Origin: Nitrospinota bacterium
GTDB taxonomy: Bacteria > Nitrospinota > Nitrospinia > Nitrospinales > VA-1
Reading direction: 5' to 3'
DNA: 64,000 nt
NCBI GenBank assembly: GCA_027619975.1
Contig: JAQCGX010000011.1
Span: 1 to 64,000, forward strand
In this document: positions 36,122 through 44,743 of the stretch, one piece after another
Numbering within the stretch: the stretch's first letter is position 1
How the letters are laid out: every line of letters starts with the position of its first letter
Position numbers and translations under genes: made by a program
The notes under the pieces: model-generated
Told to the model about the DNA's origin: nothing
The model's database searches: none
The model's input: the letters and a program-made list of their open reading frames with translations, nothing else

Positions 36122-36499
36122 GTTGCGTCCCTCCCTCAGCTCCCTTCAACTCAAACTTTCCATTGAAAACCATCAGAAAAATCCGGACCCCTAGATGCCC
36201 CCTATAAACCCTGATAGCGGCCTTTGGGTTCGTAACATTAAAAAATTTTAATGCTCCGTTAACACCTTTTTAATTCGATAATTTTATAATGTCGTTAGTA
36301 CTTTTTCTTCTCCTTTTTATTGGGGCGGGTTCGATGCCACGATCGGCCCGCCCCTCTCCTCCTCAGCTTTTTCAAGAACCGCCGGTTTTTCAGTTTCTTT
36401 TATTTTTCAATAATTTAGATCCAACAATAACCCCCACTCCTCCTTCAAACCCTTTATAATATAAAGGATAGAAACGATCCATCCAGGAGGCTTTGGGAC
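36122..36499. other. 378-bp intergenic region with promoter-like and hairpin signals
   Basis: No protein-coding frame is convincing. It holds a perfect TATAAT at 36285-36290 without a clear -35 at normal distance, a GC-rich hairpin at 36325-36357, and AT-rich sequence before the next ribosome site CCAGGAGGC near 36484. Confidence 0.55.
36325..36357 (+). ncRNA. GC-rich hairpin, possible terminator or small RNA
   Basis: GGGGCGGG and CCCGCCCC form an 8-bp all-GC stem; inside it CGAT pairs with ATCG. It starts about 35 bases after the TATAAT at 36285. There is no T run after it on the + strand. It could be the terminator-like end of a short RNA, a leader structure of the next gene, or a structure in the tail of the TPR transcript. 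Confidence 0.3.
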
Positions 36500-37375
36500 A
36501 TGACTCAGAGTTTTTTAATGTGTTCTCCAGATTATTTCGGGGTCCATTACTCGATCAATCCCTGGATGACTGACAAAATTGGCAAAGTTGACCCCCGTCG
36601 GGCCACCCGACAATGGGAAGATTTTTTCTCCACTCTGGCCCGGTTTGCAGAAATCAAACTCATCCAACCCCAAACACATGTCCCCGATCTGGTTTTTACC
36701 GCCAACGCCGGACTGCTTCTGAAAAATAAGTTTATTCCCAGCCGTTTTCGACACAGTGAAAGACGCGGAGAGGAACCTTTTTTCCGCGACTGGTTTCAAT
36801 CTCACGGTTATCAAGTCGTCGAATGGCCCGGCTCGGTTGTTTTCGAGGGCGCCGGAGATGTCCTGCCGCAACCGGGGAAAAACCTATTGTGGGCGGCAAA
36901 TGGATTCCGAACCGATCTCGAAGCCCATGGCATTCTCGCCAGTGAACTACAGATACAGATCGTCTCTCTGCAACTGGTGAATCCCAGCTTTTATCATTTG
37001 GACACCTGCTTCTGCCCATTGCAGGATGGCAAGGTCATGTATTACGAGAAAGCCTTTGACACTCAATCGCTAAAGTTGATTGAAGAGCACACGACCCCGG
37101 AAAACAGAATCCCGGTATCTGACGACGACGCCGGGCATTTCGCCTGCAATGCTGTTTTGGTGGGAAACAATATCGTCCTCAACCACGCTGGCGAGGATCT
37201 GGAAAATCAACTCACAAACGCCGGCTACACGGTTTTTATCACGCCGGTGACAGAGTTCATGAAAGCTGGAGGCGCAAACAAATGCCTGACTTTAGAACTC
37301 GATTCAGGCCCAGAGAAAAAACAGAAGATTGAAGAAATGCATGCAATGCCGCTGGCTGTAGAGTCCAAAGGATAG
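36500..37375 (+). CDS. Amidinotransferase-fold enzyme (DDAH-like)
   Basis: 291-residue protein of the guanidino-group modifying superfamily, close to dimethylarginine dimethylaminohydrolases. Landmarks are VFTANAGLLL near 65-74, FEGAGDVLPQ near 115-124 (the acidic substrate loop), FYHLDTCFCPL near 165-175 (catalytic His) and a late AGGANKCLTLEL near 255-266 (catalytic Cys in the NKC motif). The catalytic set thus looks complete. Known relatives hydrolyse methylarginine, arginine or N-succinylarginine; which one is not decidable here. Ribosome site CCAGGAGGC lies before the ATG. Confidence 0.8.
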   Translation: MTQSFLMCSPDYFGVHYSINPWMTDKIGKVDPRRATRQWEDFFSTLARFAEIKLIQPQTHVPDLVFTANAGLLLKNKFIPSRFRHSERRGEEPFFRDWFQSHGYQVVEWPGSVVFEGAGDVLPQPGKNLLWAANGFRTDLEAHGILASELQIQIVSLQLVNPSFYHLDTCFCPLQDGKVMYYEKAFDTQSLKLIEEHTTPENRIPVSDDDAGHFACNAVLVGNNIVLNHAGEDLENQLTNAGYTVFITPVTEFMKAGGANKCLTLELDSGPEKKQKIEEMHAMPLAVESKG

Positions 37376-37510
37376 CGCCTTCTCCAGATTTTTCGATTTA
37401 AGTTCAAATCTGGGCGGATTTGGGTTAGAATCAAGACCCTAAACCCCGATAACGTATTTTATCAATAAGAGTTTCGGTTTTTTTCCAGCGCCTTCATCCC
37501 AAACCCAAAA

Positions 37511-37996
37511 ATGACTATTCCTAGCCAAAATAAAAGAAAACTCATTGCTTTGGGGCTGGGGGTTTTGCTCGTCATCCATTTATCAGGGTCTCTTGTTTTC
37601 GCCAACACGCTGAATCGGTTTGAGCTGAAGGATGGCAGTGTCATTCAGGGAGAAATTCTCTCCTATTCCCAGGGAATTTATAAAATCAACTCGGATATTT
37701 TGGGCACCATCGCCCTGCCGGAGAACAAAATCAGCGCGATCCATCCTGCGGGTAATGCCAAGTCCCCCAGTGCTCACAATATCGATCAAGTGCAGAAACA
37801 GATGTTGAATGACCCTGAGACGGTGCAGTTAATACAACAGCTTCAAAGCAACCCTTCGGTGCAGGAAATTCTTCAGGACAAAGAACTCATGGATGCCATC
37901 GCGCAAGGCAACTTGAACCGGGTGGGAGACGATCCTAAAATCAAGGCACTGATGAAGCAGGAAACCATAGGAAAAATCATTGAAAAAAATCAATAA
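37511..37996 (+). CDS. Exported protein of unknown function with STI1-like C terminus
   Basis: 161 residues. A basic start and hydrophobic stretch (LIALGLGVLLVIHLSGSLVFA) form a signal peptide. A short beta domain (RFELKDGSVIQGEILSYSQGIYKINSDILGTIALPENKI in parts) resembles the LSm-like folds of secreted proteins. The C-terminal half, with NDPETVQLIQQLQSNPSVQEIL and DAIAQGNLN and PKIKALM, looks like an STI1-type repeat (chaperone-binding in eukaryotes). This likeness is by eye. It precedes orn by 60 bp. Confidence 0.6.
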   Translation: MTIPSQNKRKLIALGLGVLLVIHLSGSLVFANTLNRFELKDGSVIQGEILSYSQGIYKINSDILGTIALPENKISAIHPAGNAKSPSAHNIDQVQKQMLNDPETVQLIQQLQSNPSVQEILQDKELMDAIAQGNLNRVGDDPKIKALMKQETIGKIIEKNQ

Positions 37997-38056
37997 GGTT
38001 GCAGCGGAACATCCTGTGGAAAACCGCCAAACCAATCACCCGCACTGGAAGGAACC

Positions 38057-38641
38057 ATGAGCAAACAATCACCAAACAACCTGGTTTGGATGGACCTGGA
38101 AATGACCGGTCTGGACCCTGATAAAGAATTAATTATTGAAATCGCTACCCTGGTAACAGACAGCGATTTGAATATCCTGGAAGAAGGCCCCTGTCTGGCC
38201 ATTAAGCAGAGCAACGCGATTCTTTCCCGCATGGATGCCTGGAACACCACAACCCATGGCGCGTCCGGGTTGACGACCAAAGTGATGAAATCCGCAATCT
38301 CCAATGCGGACGCGGAAAAGCTCACGCTTGATTTCATCAGGCAATACTGTCCTCCGCAAGTTGCGCCCCTGTGCGGCAATTCCATCGGCCAGGACCGACG
38401 ATTTCTGATCAAATACATGCCGGAGCTTCACGATTATTTCCACTACCGCAGCATCGATGTCACCTCCATCAAAGAGGTGATCAAGCGCTGGTTTCCCAAG
38501 GGACCCAAATTTCCAAAGAAAAGTTCGGTGCATTCCGCCGATATTGATGTCAAAGAGTCCCTGGAGGAGTTGATTTTTTACCGCAAGCATTATTTTTCCC
38601 TGAACGAAGAAGCCGTCCTCACCAACGCTAAAGATTCCTGA
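38057..38641 (+). CDS. orn: Oligoribonuclease
   Basis: 194-residue DEDDh exonuclease that degrades dinucleotides and very short RNAs, including pGpG from cyclic di-GMP breakdown. The first acidic pair is in WMDLEMTGLDPDKELIIEIA (residues 12-31), a later NSIGQDRRFL carries the third Asp, and HSADIDVKESLEEL near 165 has the His and last Asp. Length and motifs are typical. The following cysteine-rich membrane gene starts 6 bp after the stop. Confidence 0.93.
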   Translation: MSKQSPNNLVWMDLEMTGLDPDKELIIEIATLVTDSDLNILEEGPCLAIKQSNAILSRMDAWNTTTHGASGLTTKVMKSAISNADAEKLTLDFIRQYCPPQVAPLCGNSIGQDRRFLIKYMPELHDYFHYRSIDVTSIKEVIKRWFPKGPKFPKKSSVHSADIDVKESLEELIFYRKHYFSLNEEAVLTNAKDS

Positions 38642-38647
38642 AAACTC

Positions 38648-38917
38648 ATGTCCAAAGGCGCGATTCTAACCATCGGTTTTCTGCTTTTTATCAGCTACCT
38701 GTCCTTTTCCCTGATATGGACGGGAAACAAATACGAGTGCCATGCCTGTATTGTCTATAAAGATAAAGAGGTTTGCCAGACCGTCGCCGGCGTGCAAAAG
38801 GAAGAAACCATGATGGTTGCCATCACCACAGCCTGTGGCGGCGCCGCTAACGGCATGACGGAAAATATCGAATGTCAGGCCAAAGAACCAAAATCAATGC
38901 AGTGCAAGGACCTTTAG
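38648..38917 (+). CDS. Small membrane-anchored six-cysteine protein
   Basis: 89 residues: a single N-terminal hydrophobic helix (about 5-24, ILTIGFLLFISYLSFSLIW) and a small domain outside the membrane with cysteines 31, 34, 43, 63, 76 and 86. The even number and spacing suggest three disulfide bonds in the periplasm, or a CxxC metal or redox site. I do not recognise the family. The 6-bp gap from orn suggests one transcript, with no clear link in function. Confidence 0.6.
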   Translation: MSKGAILTIGFLLFISYLSFSLIWTGNKYECHACIVYKDKEVCQTVAGVQKEETMMVAITTACGGAANGMTENIECQAKEPKSMQCKDL

Positions 38918-39024
38918 GCAGAAATTCAAGGCACCTGACTACACCGGTATCTCCAAGCCAAATACGACTTCCGGAAAAACAAAAATTCCAAATTTTTTTA
39001 TATCGAATTAAATGTCGCCCTTCG

Positions 39025-39090
39025 ACATACCCGTGCCGGGCATGAAGACTAAGGAGGGAATACCACATACCCGTGCCGGGCATGAAGGCT
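39025..39090. repeat. Two 26-bp direct repeats 40 bp apart
   Basis: The unit ACATACCCGTGCCGGGCATG followed by AAGACT (39025-39050) or AAGGCT (39065-39090) occurs twice, 25 of 26 bases the same. It contains the small palindrome CCCG-TGC-CGGG. It lies in the gap between the cysteine-rich gene and purC, with no other feature. Confidence 0.75.
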
Positions 39091-39206
39091 ACTGTTAAAC
39101 ACCACAGGGGTCAGGGAAATTGAATCACAACCGTCACAGAGTAACGGCGCAAGGGTCGCAAAGGACTCAATAAGAAGAAAAATAAAGAGTGCTCTAACCC
39201 GTCAGG

Positions 39207-39920
39207 TCACGCCTTCTCCCCGCACACCAGCTTGTAAACCTCCTGATACTTTTCCTCGACACTGCCGAGGCTGAAGCGGAAACGGTCCTTGTCCATCTTT
39301 TCTCCGGTTTCCCAGTCCCACAGGCGGCAACCGTCGGGACTGATTTCATCACCCAGCAACACTTCTCCCTGATTCCTGCCGAACTCCAGTTTGAAGTCCA
39401 CCAGCCGGATACCCCGCGCTTTAAAAAACTCGACCAGTAACTGGTTAACTTTGGACCCGGCGGATTTTAGAAATTCAACCTCTGCCTCTGTCGCCCATTG
39501 GAAGGTCTTGATGTGCGATTCGTTGATCATCGGGTCGTGCAAAGGATCGCTCTTGTAAAAAAATTCCTGGGTGGGTGGATCGAGAGGTTTTCCTTCTTCA
39601 ATCCCCAGCCGCTTGCACAGACTGCCCGCCGCCACGTTGCGAAAAACCACTTCCACCGGAATGATCTGCAGTTTTTTCACCAGCATCTCGCGATCGCTCA
39701 ACAACTCGACAAAATGCGTCTTAACCCCGTTGTCTTCCAGATATTTAAAGATTCTGGTGGACACATGATTGTTGATAACGCCTTTATCGACGATGGTGCC
39801 TTTTTTAATGCCGTCAAAGGCAGTGGCGTCATCCTTGAAATACTGGATCACCAGGCCGGGATCATCGGTGGCGTATATGATTTTGGCTTTGCCTTCGTAT
39901 AATTTTTCTTGTCGTTTCAT
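39207..39920 (-). CDS. purC: SAICAR synthase
   Basis: 237-residue phosphoribosylaminoimidazole-succinocarboxamide synthase (de novo purine step 7 in most bacteria). The ATP and substrate segments are seen: YEGKAKIIYATDDP near 8-21, DKGVINNHVSTRIFKYLE near 44-61, PVEVVFRNVAAGSLCKRLG near 88-106, DFKLEFGRN near 175-183 and LGDEISPDGCRLWD near 189-202. Length is normal for the bacterial monofunctional enzyme. purB lies 106 bp upstream on the same strand, so the pair is probably one operon. Confidence 0.97.
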   Translation of the reverse strand: MKRQEKLYEGKAKIIYATDDPGLVIQYFKDDATAFDGIKKGTIVDKGVINNHVSTRIFKYLEDNGVKTHFVELLSDREMLVKKLQIIPVEVVFRNVAAGSLCKRLGIEEGKPLDPPTQEFFYKSDPLHDPMINESHIKTFQWATEAEVEFLKSAGSKVNQLLVEFFKARGIRLVDFKLEFGRNQGEVLLGDEISPDGCRLWDWETGEKMDKDRFRFSLGSVEEKYQEVYKLVCGEKA

Positions 39921-39967
39921 GAAAATTCCTGTTTTAATAATTTAAGGGGAAACCCATCATACGAACC

Positions 39968-39994
39968 TGTCACCCTGTGGGTGTTGCTGTGACA
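39968..39994 (+). promoter_or_regulatory. Inverted repeat in the purB-purC gap
   Basis: TGTCAC at 39968-39973 and GTGACA at 39989-39994, followed on the + strand by a T-rich run. It is upstream of purC. It may be an operator or a weak hairpin; both purine genes run on the other strand, so it is not their terminator. Confidence 0.3.
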
Positions 39995-40026
39995 ATATTT
40001 TTTTAATTATCCTGCCCAGCACCTAT

Positions 40027-41319
40027 TTATTTAAAAACCCGTTCAAAAATTCGGTCTATGTTTTTGAATTGCGATTTCAATTGAAACGCCTTTTCCAGAT
40101 CTTTATCGGACAGGTATTTTTTGATGTCCTTGTCCTTCTTCAAAAGAGGAAGAAACTCTTTGCCCTGTTCCCAGACCTGCATGGCATTTCTCTGCACCAT
40201 GCGGTAGGCGTCTTCCCGAGTCACGCCCTTTTGGACTAACGCCAGCAGAACGCTTTGCGAAAAAACCAGGCCGCGAGTGATCTCCAGATTCTTCATCATA
40301 TTTTTCGGATAGACCATCAAACGGTCGATCATGCGGGTCGTGCGGTTGAGCATGTAGTGCATGAGAATGGTGCTGTCCGGGCCGATCACCCGTTCGACGG
40401 AGGAATGGCTGATGTCGCGCTCATGCCAGAGGGCCATGTTTTCCATCGCCGCCTGAGCATTGGCGCGAATGATCCGCGCCAGGCCGGACATTTGTTCCGA
40501 CACCACGGGATTTCTTTTATGCGGCATGGCGGACGACCCCTTCTGGCCGCTGGAGAAAAATTCCTCCGCTTCCAGAACTTCGGTTCTCTGCATATGACGG
40601 ATTTCCACGGCGATCTTGTCGAGCGTGCCTGCCAGAATCGCCAGCGTGCTGAAATACTCCGCGTGTCGGTCGCGCTGGATGATCTGACTGGACACAGGAG
40701 CCGGTTTGAGACCCAGCTTCTTGCAGACGTACTCCTCAACATCTGGGTCGATACTGGCGAAGGTCCCCATCGCTCCGGAAATCTGACCATAAGCGATTCT
40801 CTGCCGGGCCTGTTTCAAGCGCTCGATATTGCGCCCCATTTCCTCATACCAGATTGCCAGCTTGAACCCGAAGGTGATGGGTTCGCCGTGAATCCCGTGC
40901 GAGCGCCCGATCATCGGCGTGTTCTTATGCAAAAGCGCCTGTTTTTTAATCGCTTCCTTTAGCCCTTCAGCTCCCTTAATGATCAGGGTAGCGGCTTGTT
41001 TCAACTGCACCGCAAAGGCTGTATCCAGCACGTCGGAAGAAGTCAGCCCCAGATGCATATAACGGGCGGATTCCCCGACGTTTTCGGACACGCAGGTGAG
41101 AAAGGCGATGACATCGTGTTTGACTTCTTTTTCGATTTCATCGATGCGGGCGATGTCGAAACGGGCTTTCTTCTTCATTTCATCGACGGCGGATTGAGGG
41201 ATTTCCCCGCGGTTTGCCAAGGCTTCACAGGCCAGAATTTCAACTTTCAGCCAGATGTCGAATTTGTTTTCTGGCTCCCAGATGGCGGCCATTTCCGGGA
41301 GCGAATAGCGTTCAATCAA
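40027..41319 (-). CDS. purB: Adenylosuccinate lyase
   Basis: Fumarase-superfamily lyase that acts in purine synthesis on SAICAR and adenylosuccinate, releasing fumarate. From the TTG at 41319 it has 430 residues, the usual size; the family start MIERYSLPEMAAIW begins exactly there, with the ribosome site AAGGAAA upstream. An ATG 25 codons earlier exists but adds no conserved sequence. Motifs: LGLTSSDVLDTA near 83-94, GRSHGIHGEP near 138-147, and the signature GSSAMPHKRNPV near 260-271 with the catalytic loop. It precedes purC. Confidence 0.96.
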   Translation of the reverse strand: MIERYSLPEMAAIWEPENKFDIWLKVEILACEALANRGEIPQSAVDEMKKKARFDIARIDEIEKEVKHDVIAFLTCVSENVGESARYMHLGLTSSDVLDTAFAVQLKQAATLIIKGAEGLKEAIKKQALLHKNTPMIGRSHGIHGEPITFGFKLAIWYEEMGRNIERLKQARQRIAYGQISGAMGTFASIDPDVEEYVCKKLGLKPAPVSSQIIQRDRHAEYFSTLAILAGTLDKIAVEIRHMQRTEVLEAEEFFSSGQKGSSAMPHKRNPVVSEQMSGLARIIRANAQAAMENMALWHERDISHSSVERVIGPDSTILMHYMLNRTTRMIDRLMVYPKNMMKNLEITRGLVFSQSVLLALVQKGVTREDAYRMVQRNAMQVWEQGKEFLPLLKKDKDIKKYLSDKDLEKAFQLKSQFKNIDRIFERVFK

Positions 41320-41454
41320 AACGGTTTCCTTAATTTTTTTTAATCGAGATATAGTTGCTGGGATCTCGACAGTTTTATAAGATGGAGAGATCAATAATGA
41401 TGATGCGCCAATATTAAACGCAATCGCACGCTAAATCAATCAAGAGATTTTACG

Positions 41455-41931
41455 ATGATCGAAGTCCGTTTTGTTTGTCTGGGTAACATTTGCCGATCCC
41501 CTCTCGCCCACGGGGTTTTTGAAAAGTTAATCGCCGAAGAAGGGCTGGAAGACAAGATCCGTGTTTCTTCCGCCGGCACCGGTAACTGGCATGTCGGGTC
41601 ACCGCCAGACGAAAGAATGCAGCAGACTGCAAACAAATACGGCATTCAGTTGAACTCCCGAGGCCAGCATTTTCAAAGCTCGGATTTTCAGGATGTGGAC
41701 CTCATTCTGGCGATGGATCACAGCAACCTGATGTCCCTCAGGCAAATAGCCCCCGACCCACAGCAAACGGAAAAATTACGGTTGTTCCGTTCCTTTGACC
41801 CGGAGGCCAATGGCGACCTGGACGTCCCCGACCCCTATTACGGCGGCGGCAAGGGATTTGAAATCGTCTATCAGATCGTCCAGCGCACTTGCCCAAAGAT
41901 TCTGGAATTTCTCAAGAGCCAGGTCAAATGA
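41455..41931 (+). CDS. Low-molecular-weight protein tyrosine phosphatase family
   Basis: 158-residue phosphatase with the P-loop CLGNICRSP (C-X5-R, Cys7 to Arg13 region) at the N terminus and the general-acid loop DVPDPYYGGG near 118-127. The family removes phosphate from Tyr; next to fructosamine kinases some members are reported to act on phosphorylated sugar adducts. Here the kinase gene begins 5 bp after the stop, which makes that role likely. Cytoplasmic. Confidence 0.93.
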   Translation: MIEVRFVCLGNICRSPLAHGVFEKLIAEEGLEDKIRVSSAGTGNWHVGSPPDERMQQTANKYGIQLNSRGQHFQSSDFQDVDLILAMDHSNLMSLRQIAPDPQQTEKLRLFRSFDPEANGDLDVPDPYYGGGKGFEIVYQIVQRTCPKILEFLKSQVK

Positions 41932-41935
41932 GCGC

Positions 41936-42817
41936 ATGAAGGAGATCATCCATCAGGTTCTGGAATCGGTTTACGGTCAGCCGGTGACGATTCAACACAC
42001 CCGGTCAGTCGGCGGCGGTTCCATCAACCAGACGCAGGCTCTGACGCTTTCCAACGGTGAAAACGTTTTTTTGAAAACCAATTCCCACCCGCCGCCAAAT
42101 TTTTTTCCGGCGGAAGCCAAGGGCCTTGAACTGCTCAGGCAGGCTCAAGGCGGCCCCAGAATTCCAAAACCTCTGGGGATGGAACCGGGCTCCAACCCTC
42201 GGTTCTTCCTGCTGGAATTTGTGGAGAATTCCGCCCCATCCAATGAATTTCATCTGCATTTCGCCGAGGCGTTGGCCCATATGCACCGCGTCACCCAAGA
42301 GTCTCACGGATTGGACCACGATAACTATATAGGCTCCACCGTGCAAGAAAATACACCTGAGAAAAACGGCTTGGTCTTTTTCCGCGAGCATCGTCTCAGG
42401 TTTCAACAGGAACTGGCGCGTAAGGCTGGCAAACTGCCTGCACAGGTAGACCAGCGGCTGGACAGGCTTTGCGGCAAGCTGGAGACGCTTTTGGATGCCA
42501 CCGGGGAAAAACCCGCCCTCCTGCACGGCGATTTATGGTCGGGCAACTATTTCCAGGCAAGTCAGGATCGACAACCCTGTATTTTTGATCCCGCCGTTTA
42601 TTACGGCCTCAGGGAAAGCGACCTGGCCATGACGGAGCTGTTCGGAAGACTGCCGGAATCTTTTTACCAGGCGTACCACGAGGCTTTTCCGTTGAATCCC
42701 GGTTATGAAGAACGAAGGGACCTTTACAATTTGTATCACATGCTCAATCACTTGAACCTGTTCGGAAGTTCATACCTCTCGTCGGTCGAGTCCATTATCA
42801 ACCGTTTCACCCGCTGA
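41936..42817 (+). CDS. Fructosamine/ketosamine 3-kinase family protein
   Basis: 293-residue kinase of the aminoglycoside-kinase-like fold that phosphorylates sugars bound to protein lysines, which then fall off. Recognised by GGGSINQTQALTLSNGENVFLKTN (nucleotide-binding part near 25-45), AEAKGLELLR near 55-64, HLHFAEALAHMHRV near 105-118 and the catalytic LLHGDLWSGNYF (about 200-211) followed by IFDPAVYYGLRESDLAM. The ATG at 41936 matches the family start; the frame opens 47 codons earlier, inside the phosphatase gene. Operon with the phosphatase. Confidence 0.93.
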   Translation: MKEIIHQVLESVYGQPVTIQHTRSVGGGSINQTQALTLSNGENVFLKTNSHPPPNFFPAEAKGLELLRQAQGGPRIPKPLGMEPGSNPRFFLLEFVENSAPSNEFHLHFAEALAHMHRVTQESHGLDHDNYIGSTVQENTPEKNGLVFFREHRLRFQQELARKAGKLPAQVDQRLDRLCGKLETLLDATGEKPALLHGDLWSGNYFQASQDRQPCIFDPAVYYGLRESDLAMTELFGRLPESFYQAYHEAFPLNPGYEERRDLYNLYHMLNHLNLFGSSYLSSVESIINRFTR

Positions 42818-42842
42818 ATCTATGCGGGTTGGAGGCTCGATA

Positions 42843-44671
42843 ATGAAACTCAATAATTTTCCGTTGCTGATCATCCTGTCCATCGGCTGGTTGGCCCCTG
42901 TCAATCTTGCCGAGGCACAACCTGGCGAATATCAACGCTTAAAAACCCAGGCGGAAAAATACTATGCACAGGGTTCCTTTTCCCGCGCCCACAAAACCTA
43001 CGCCGAAACCAACGCGCTGAATCTAACACCGCAGGAAAAACGCTGGGTGGATTTCCGTATCGGCGACACCTTGTGGCGGGCTGAGGCGGGAAGCAAAACT
43101 TCCGATCCTTCCATCTACGAAAAGGCCCAACAACAACTGGAGTTTCTCATCCGCGATATCAAGCGCGATGAAGACAAGGACCGGGTGTGGGCGGAAATTC
43201 AGGAATCTCTCGGCGACTTCTGGTGGCAACGACGTGACTCCAAAAACTGGAATTCGGGCTGGCAACATTACCAAAAAGCGCTGGACTGGTGGGCGGGAGC
43301 CAAAGATATTGATCTGGCACGGACCCGTTATCTTAAAATCGTCTGGACCATCGCCAGCCCCTCCTGGCGGGAGCCGTATTACTATTACGGCTATTACGGC
43401 AATCAAGTTCCCCTGGAAACCCTTGAAAACGCGCTGAAAATTTCACAAACCAAAACGGACCTGACGCGGGCGCACTACCTCATCGCCATGACCCTGCGCC
43501 AGCAGGGAGGAGACCGGCAGGAACGGGTTGCCGAAGAGTTTGAGGCGGTGCTGAAAGCGGGACAATCGTTTGCATGGTACGACGACGCCCTGTTGCAATA
43601 CGCCGAGTGGCTGGCAAATTCCGGCGAGGTCGTTATTTTGGAAAACGGAGAACAGCATCGTGAAAATAATTACGTGAAGGCACTGGAACTGTACCGGCGC
43701 ATCATAAAAGAATTTAACAAGGGTGAAACCCGCCACTACGACACCGCCAAGCAAAGGATACAGTCCATCACTCAGCCAGTGCTGGGCCTCAGCGTCTCCA
43801 ACATATTCCTGCCCGATTCGGAAATTCAATTTCATCTGAACTGGCGGAATATCGAAAACGTGACTTACTCCATTTACCCTGTGGACCTCACCCACGATAA
43901 GGAATTTTATTGGATGAGAAAGAATTGCGGACACGGAAGGCGGATTCTTCAACCTCTTACGCGTTAAATGAGATGGGCAGAGGCGGCTTGAGGAGAGAGA
44001 ACGTCATGAAGGCACCCAAATCTTCAATGGCCAAGAGGCAGACGGGAATGCTCGCCAGTGATTCCATAGCGCAAGCCGTTGGAGAATCTTCTTCCCTTAT
44101 GGAAGCCGATCAGGAGGTTTTTGACGGAGGGCAGGAGGAACCCGCCGTCCAGGTGAGAGCGGATTTTAGAGCCACGGCTTTCTGGCAGCCCAATGTCATC
44201 ACCAATAAAAAGGGTCAAGCCAAAGTTAAAGTTAAATTCCCGGATTCGCTGACTGAATGGCGGGCCACTGCCAGGGTGGTTGCAGAAAATAACCGCTTTG
44301 GTATCGGATCGGGCAATTCCCGCACCCGGAAACCGCTCACAGTCCGCCTGCAAGCGCCACGTTTTTTCGTGGTCGGAGACTCCTTGACGATCTCCGCAAT
44401 CATCAACAACAATACCGATGCGGCCATGAAGGTCAGTCCATCAATAACCCTTGAGGGGGTTACCCTGCTGAAAGGAAAAGTTGAATCCCTTGAGTTGCCG
44501 GCGGGAGGCGAAAAAAGAATCGATTGGCAAATTAGCGTTGATCAGCCTGTGATGGCAAAAATCCAGGTGGCCGCTAAAGGATCGAGGCTCTCAGGAAAAG
44601 TAGCGTGGGACAAAAAAAGCGCCCCAAGGTTCTGGGGCGCTTCACTAACGAGAAGGGAGACTGCGTACTAA
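42843..44671 (+). pseudogene. Decayed bacterial alpha-2-macroglobulin gene
   Basis: The first frame (42843-43967) encodes a signal peptide (MKLNNFPLLIILSIGWLAP, good GGAGG site) and the helical, TPR-like front of a large bacterial alpha-2-macroglobulin, to about FYWM near 43915. The match then jumps frame: 43915-44600 encodes the A2M domain (VRADFRATAFWQPNVITNKK, FPDSLTEWRATARVV, KPLTVRLQAPRFFVVGD). The many MG domains that should lie between are missing, as is everything after the A2M domain, including the thioester region. So it has lost the middle and the 3' end. The end coincides with the terminator of the opposing operon. A misassembly is a possible alternative. Confidence 0.75.
44612..44642 (-). 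terminator. Rho-independent terminator of the zinc-ribbon gene
   Basis: On the minus strand AAGCGCCCCA and TGGGGCGCTT form a perfect 10-bp stem with loop GAACCT, followed by seven T in total. It lies about 100 bp past the stop of the zinc-ribbon gene and inside the end of the macroglobulin remnant. Confidence 0.85.
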
Positions 44672-44743
44672 CAAATTATACGATGTTCACCTCGTAAAAA
44701 AGATTCATTATTTATCGGCACAAGGAAATATAAAATGATTGGA

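Noticed and set aside
39968-39999. Rho-independent terminator on the + strand between purB and purC
   Set aside because: A TGTCAC/GTGACA stem followed by T looks like one, but no + strand gene ends there; kept only as a weak inverted repeat.
41795-41935. Long N-terminal extension of the fructosamine kinase frame
   Set aside because: It overlaps the phosphatase gene in another frame and is rich in Arg and Ser; the family start is the ATG at 41936.
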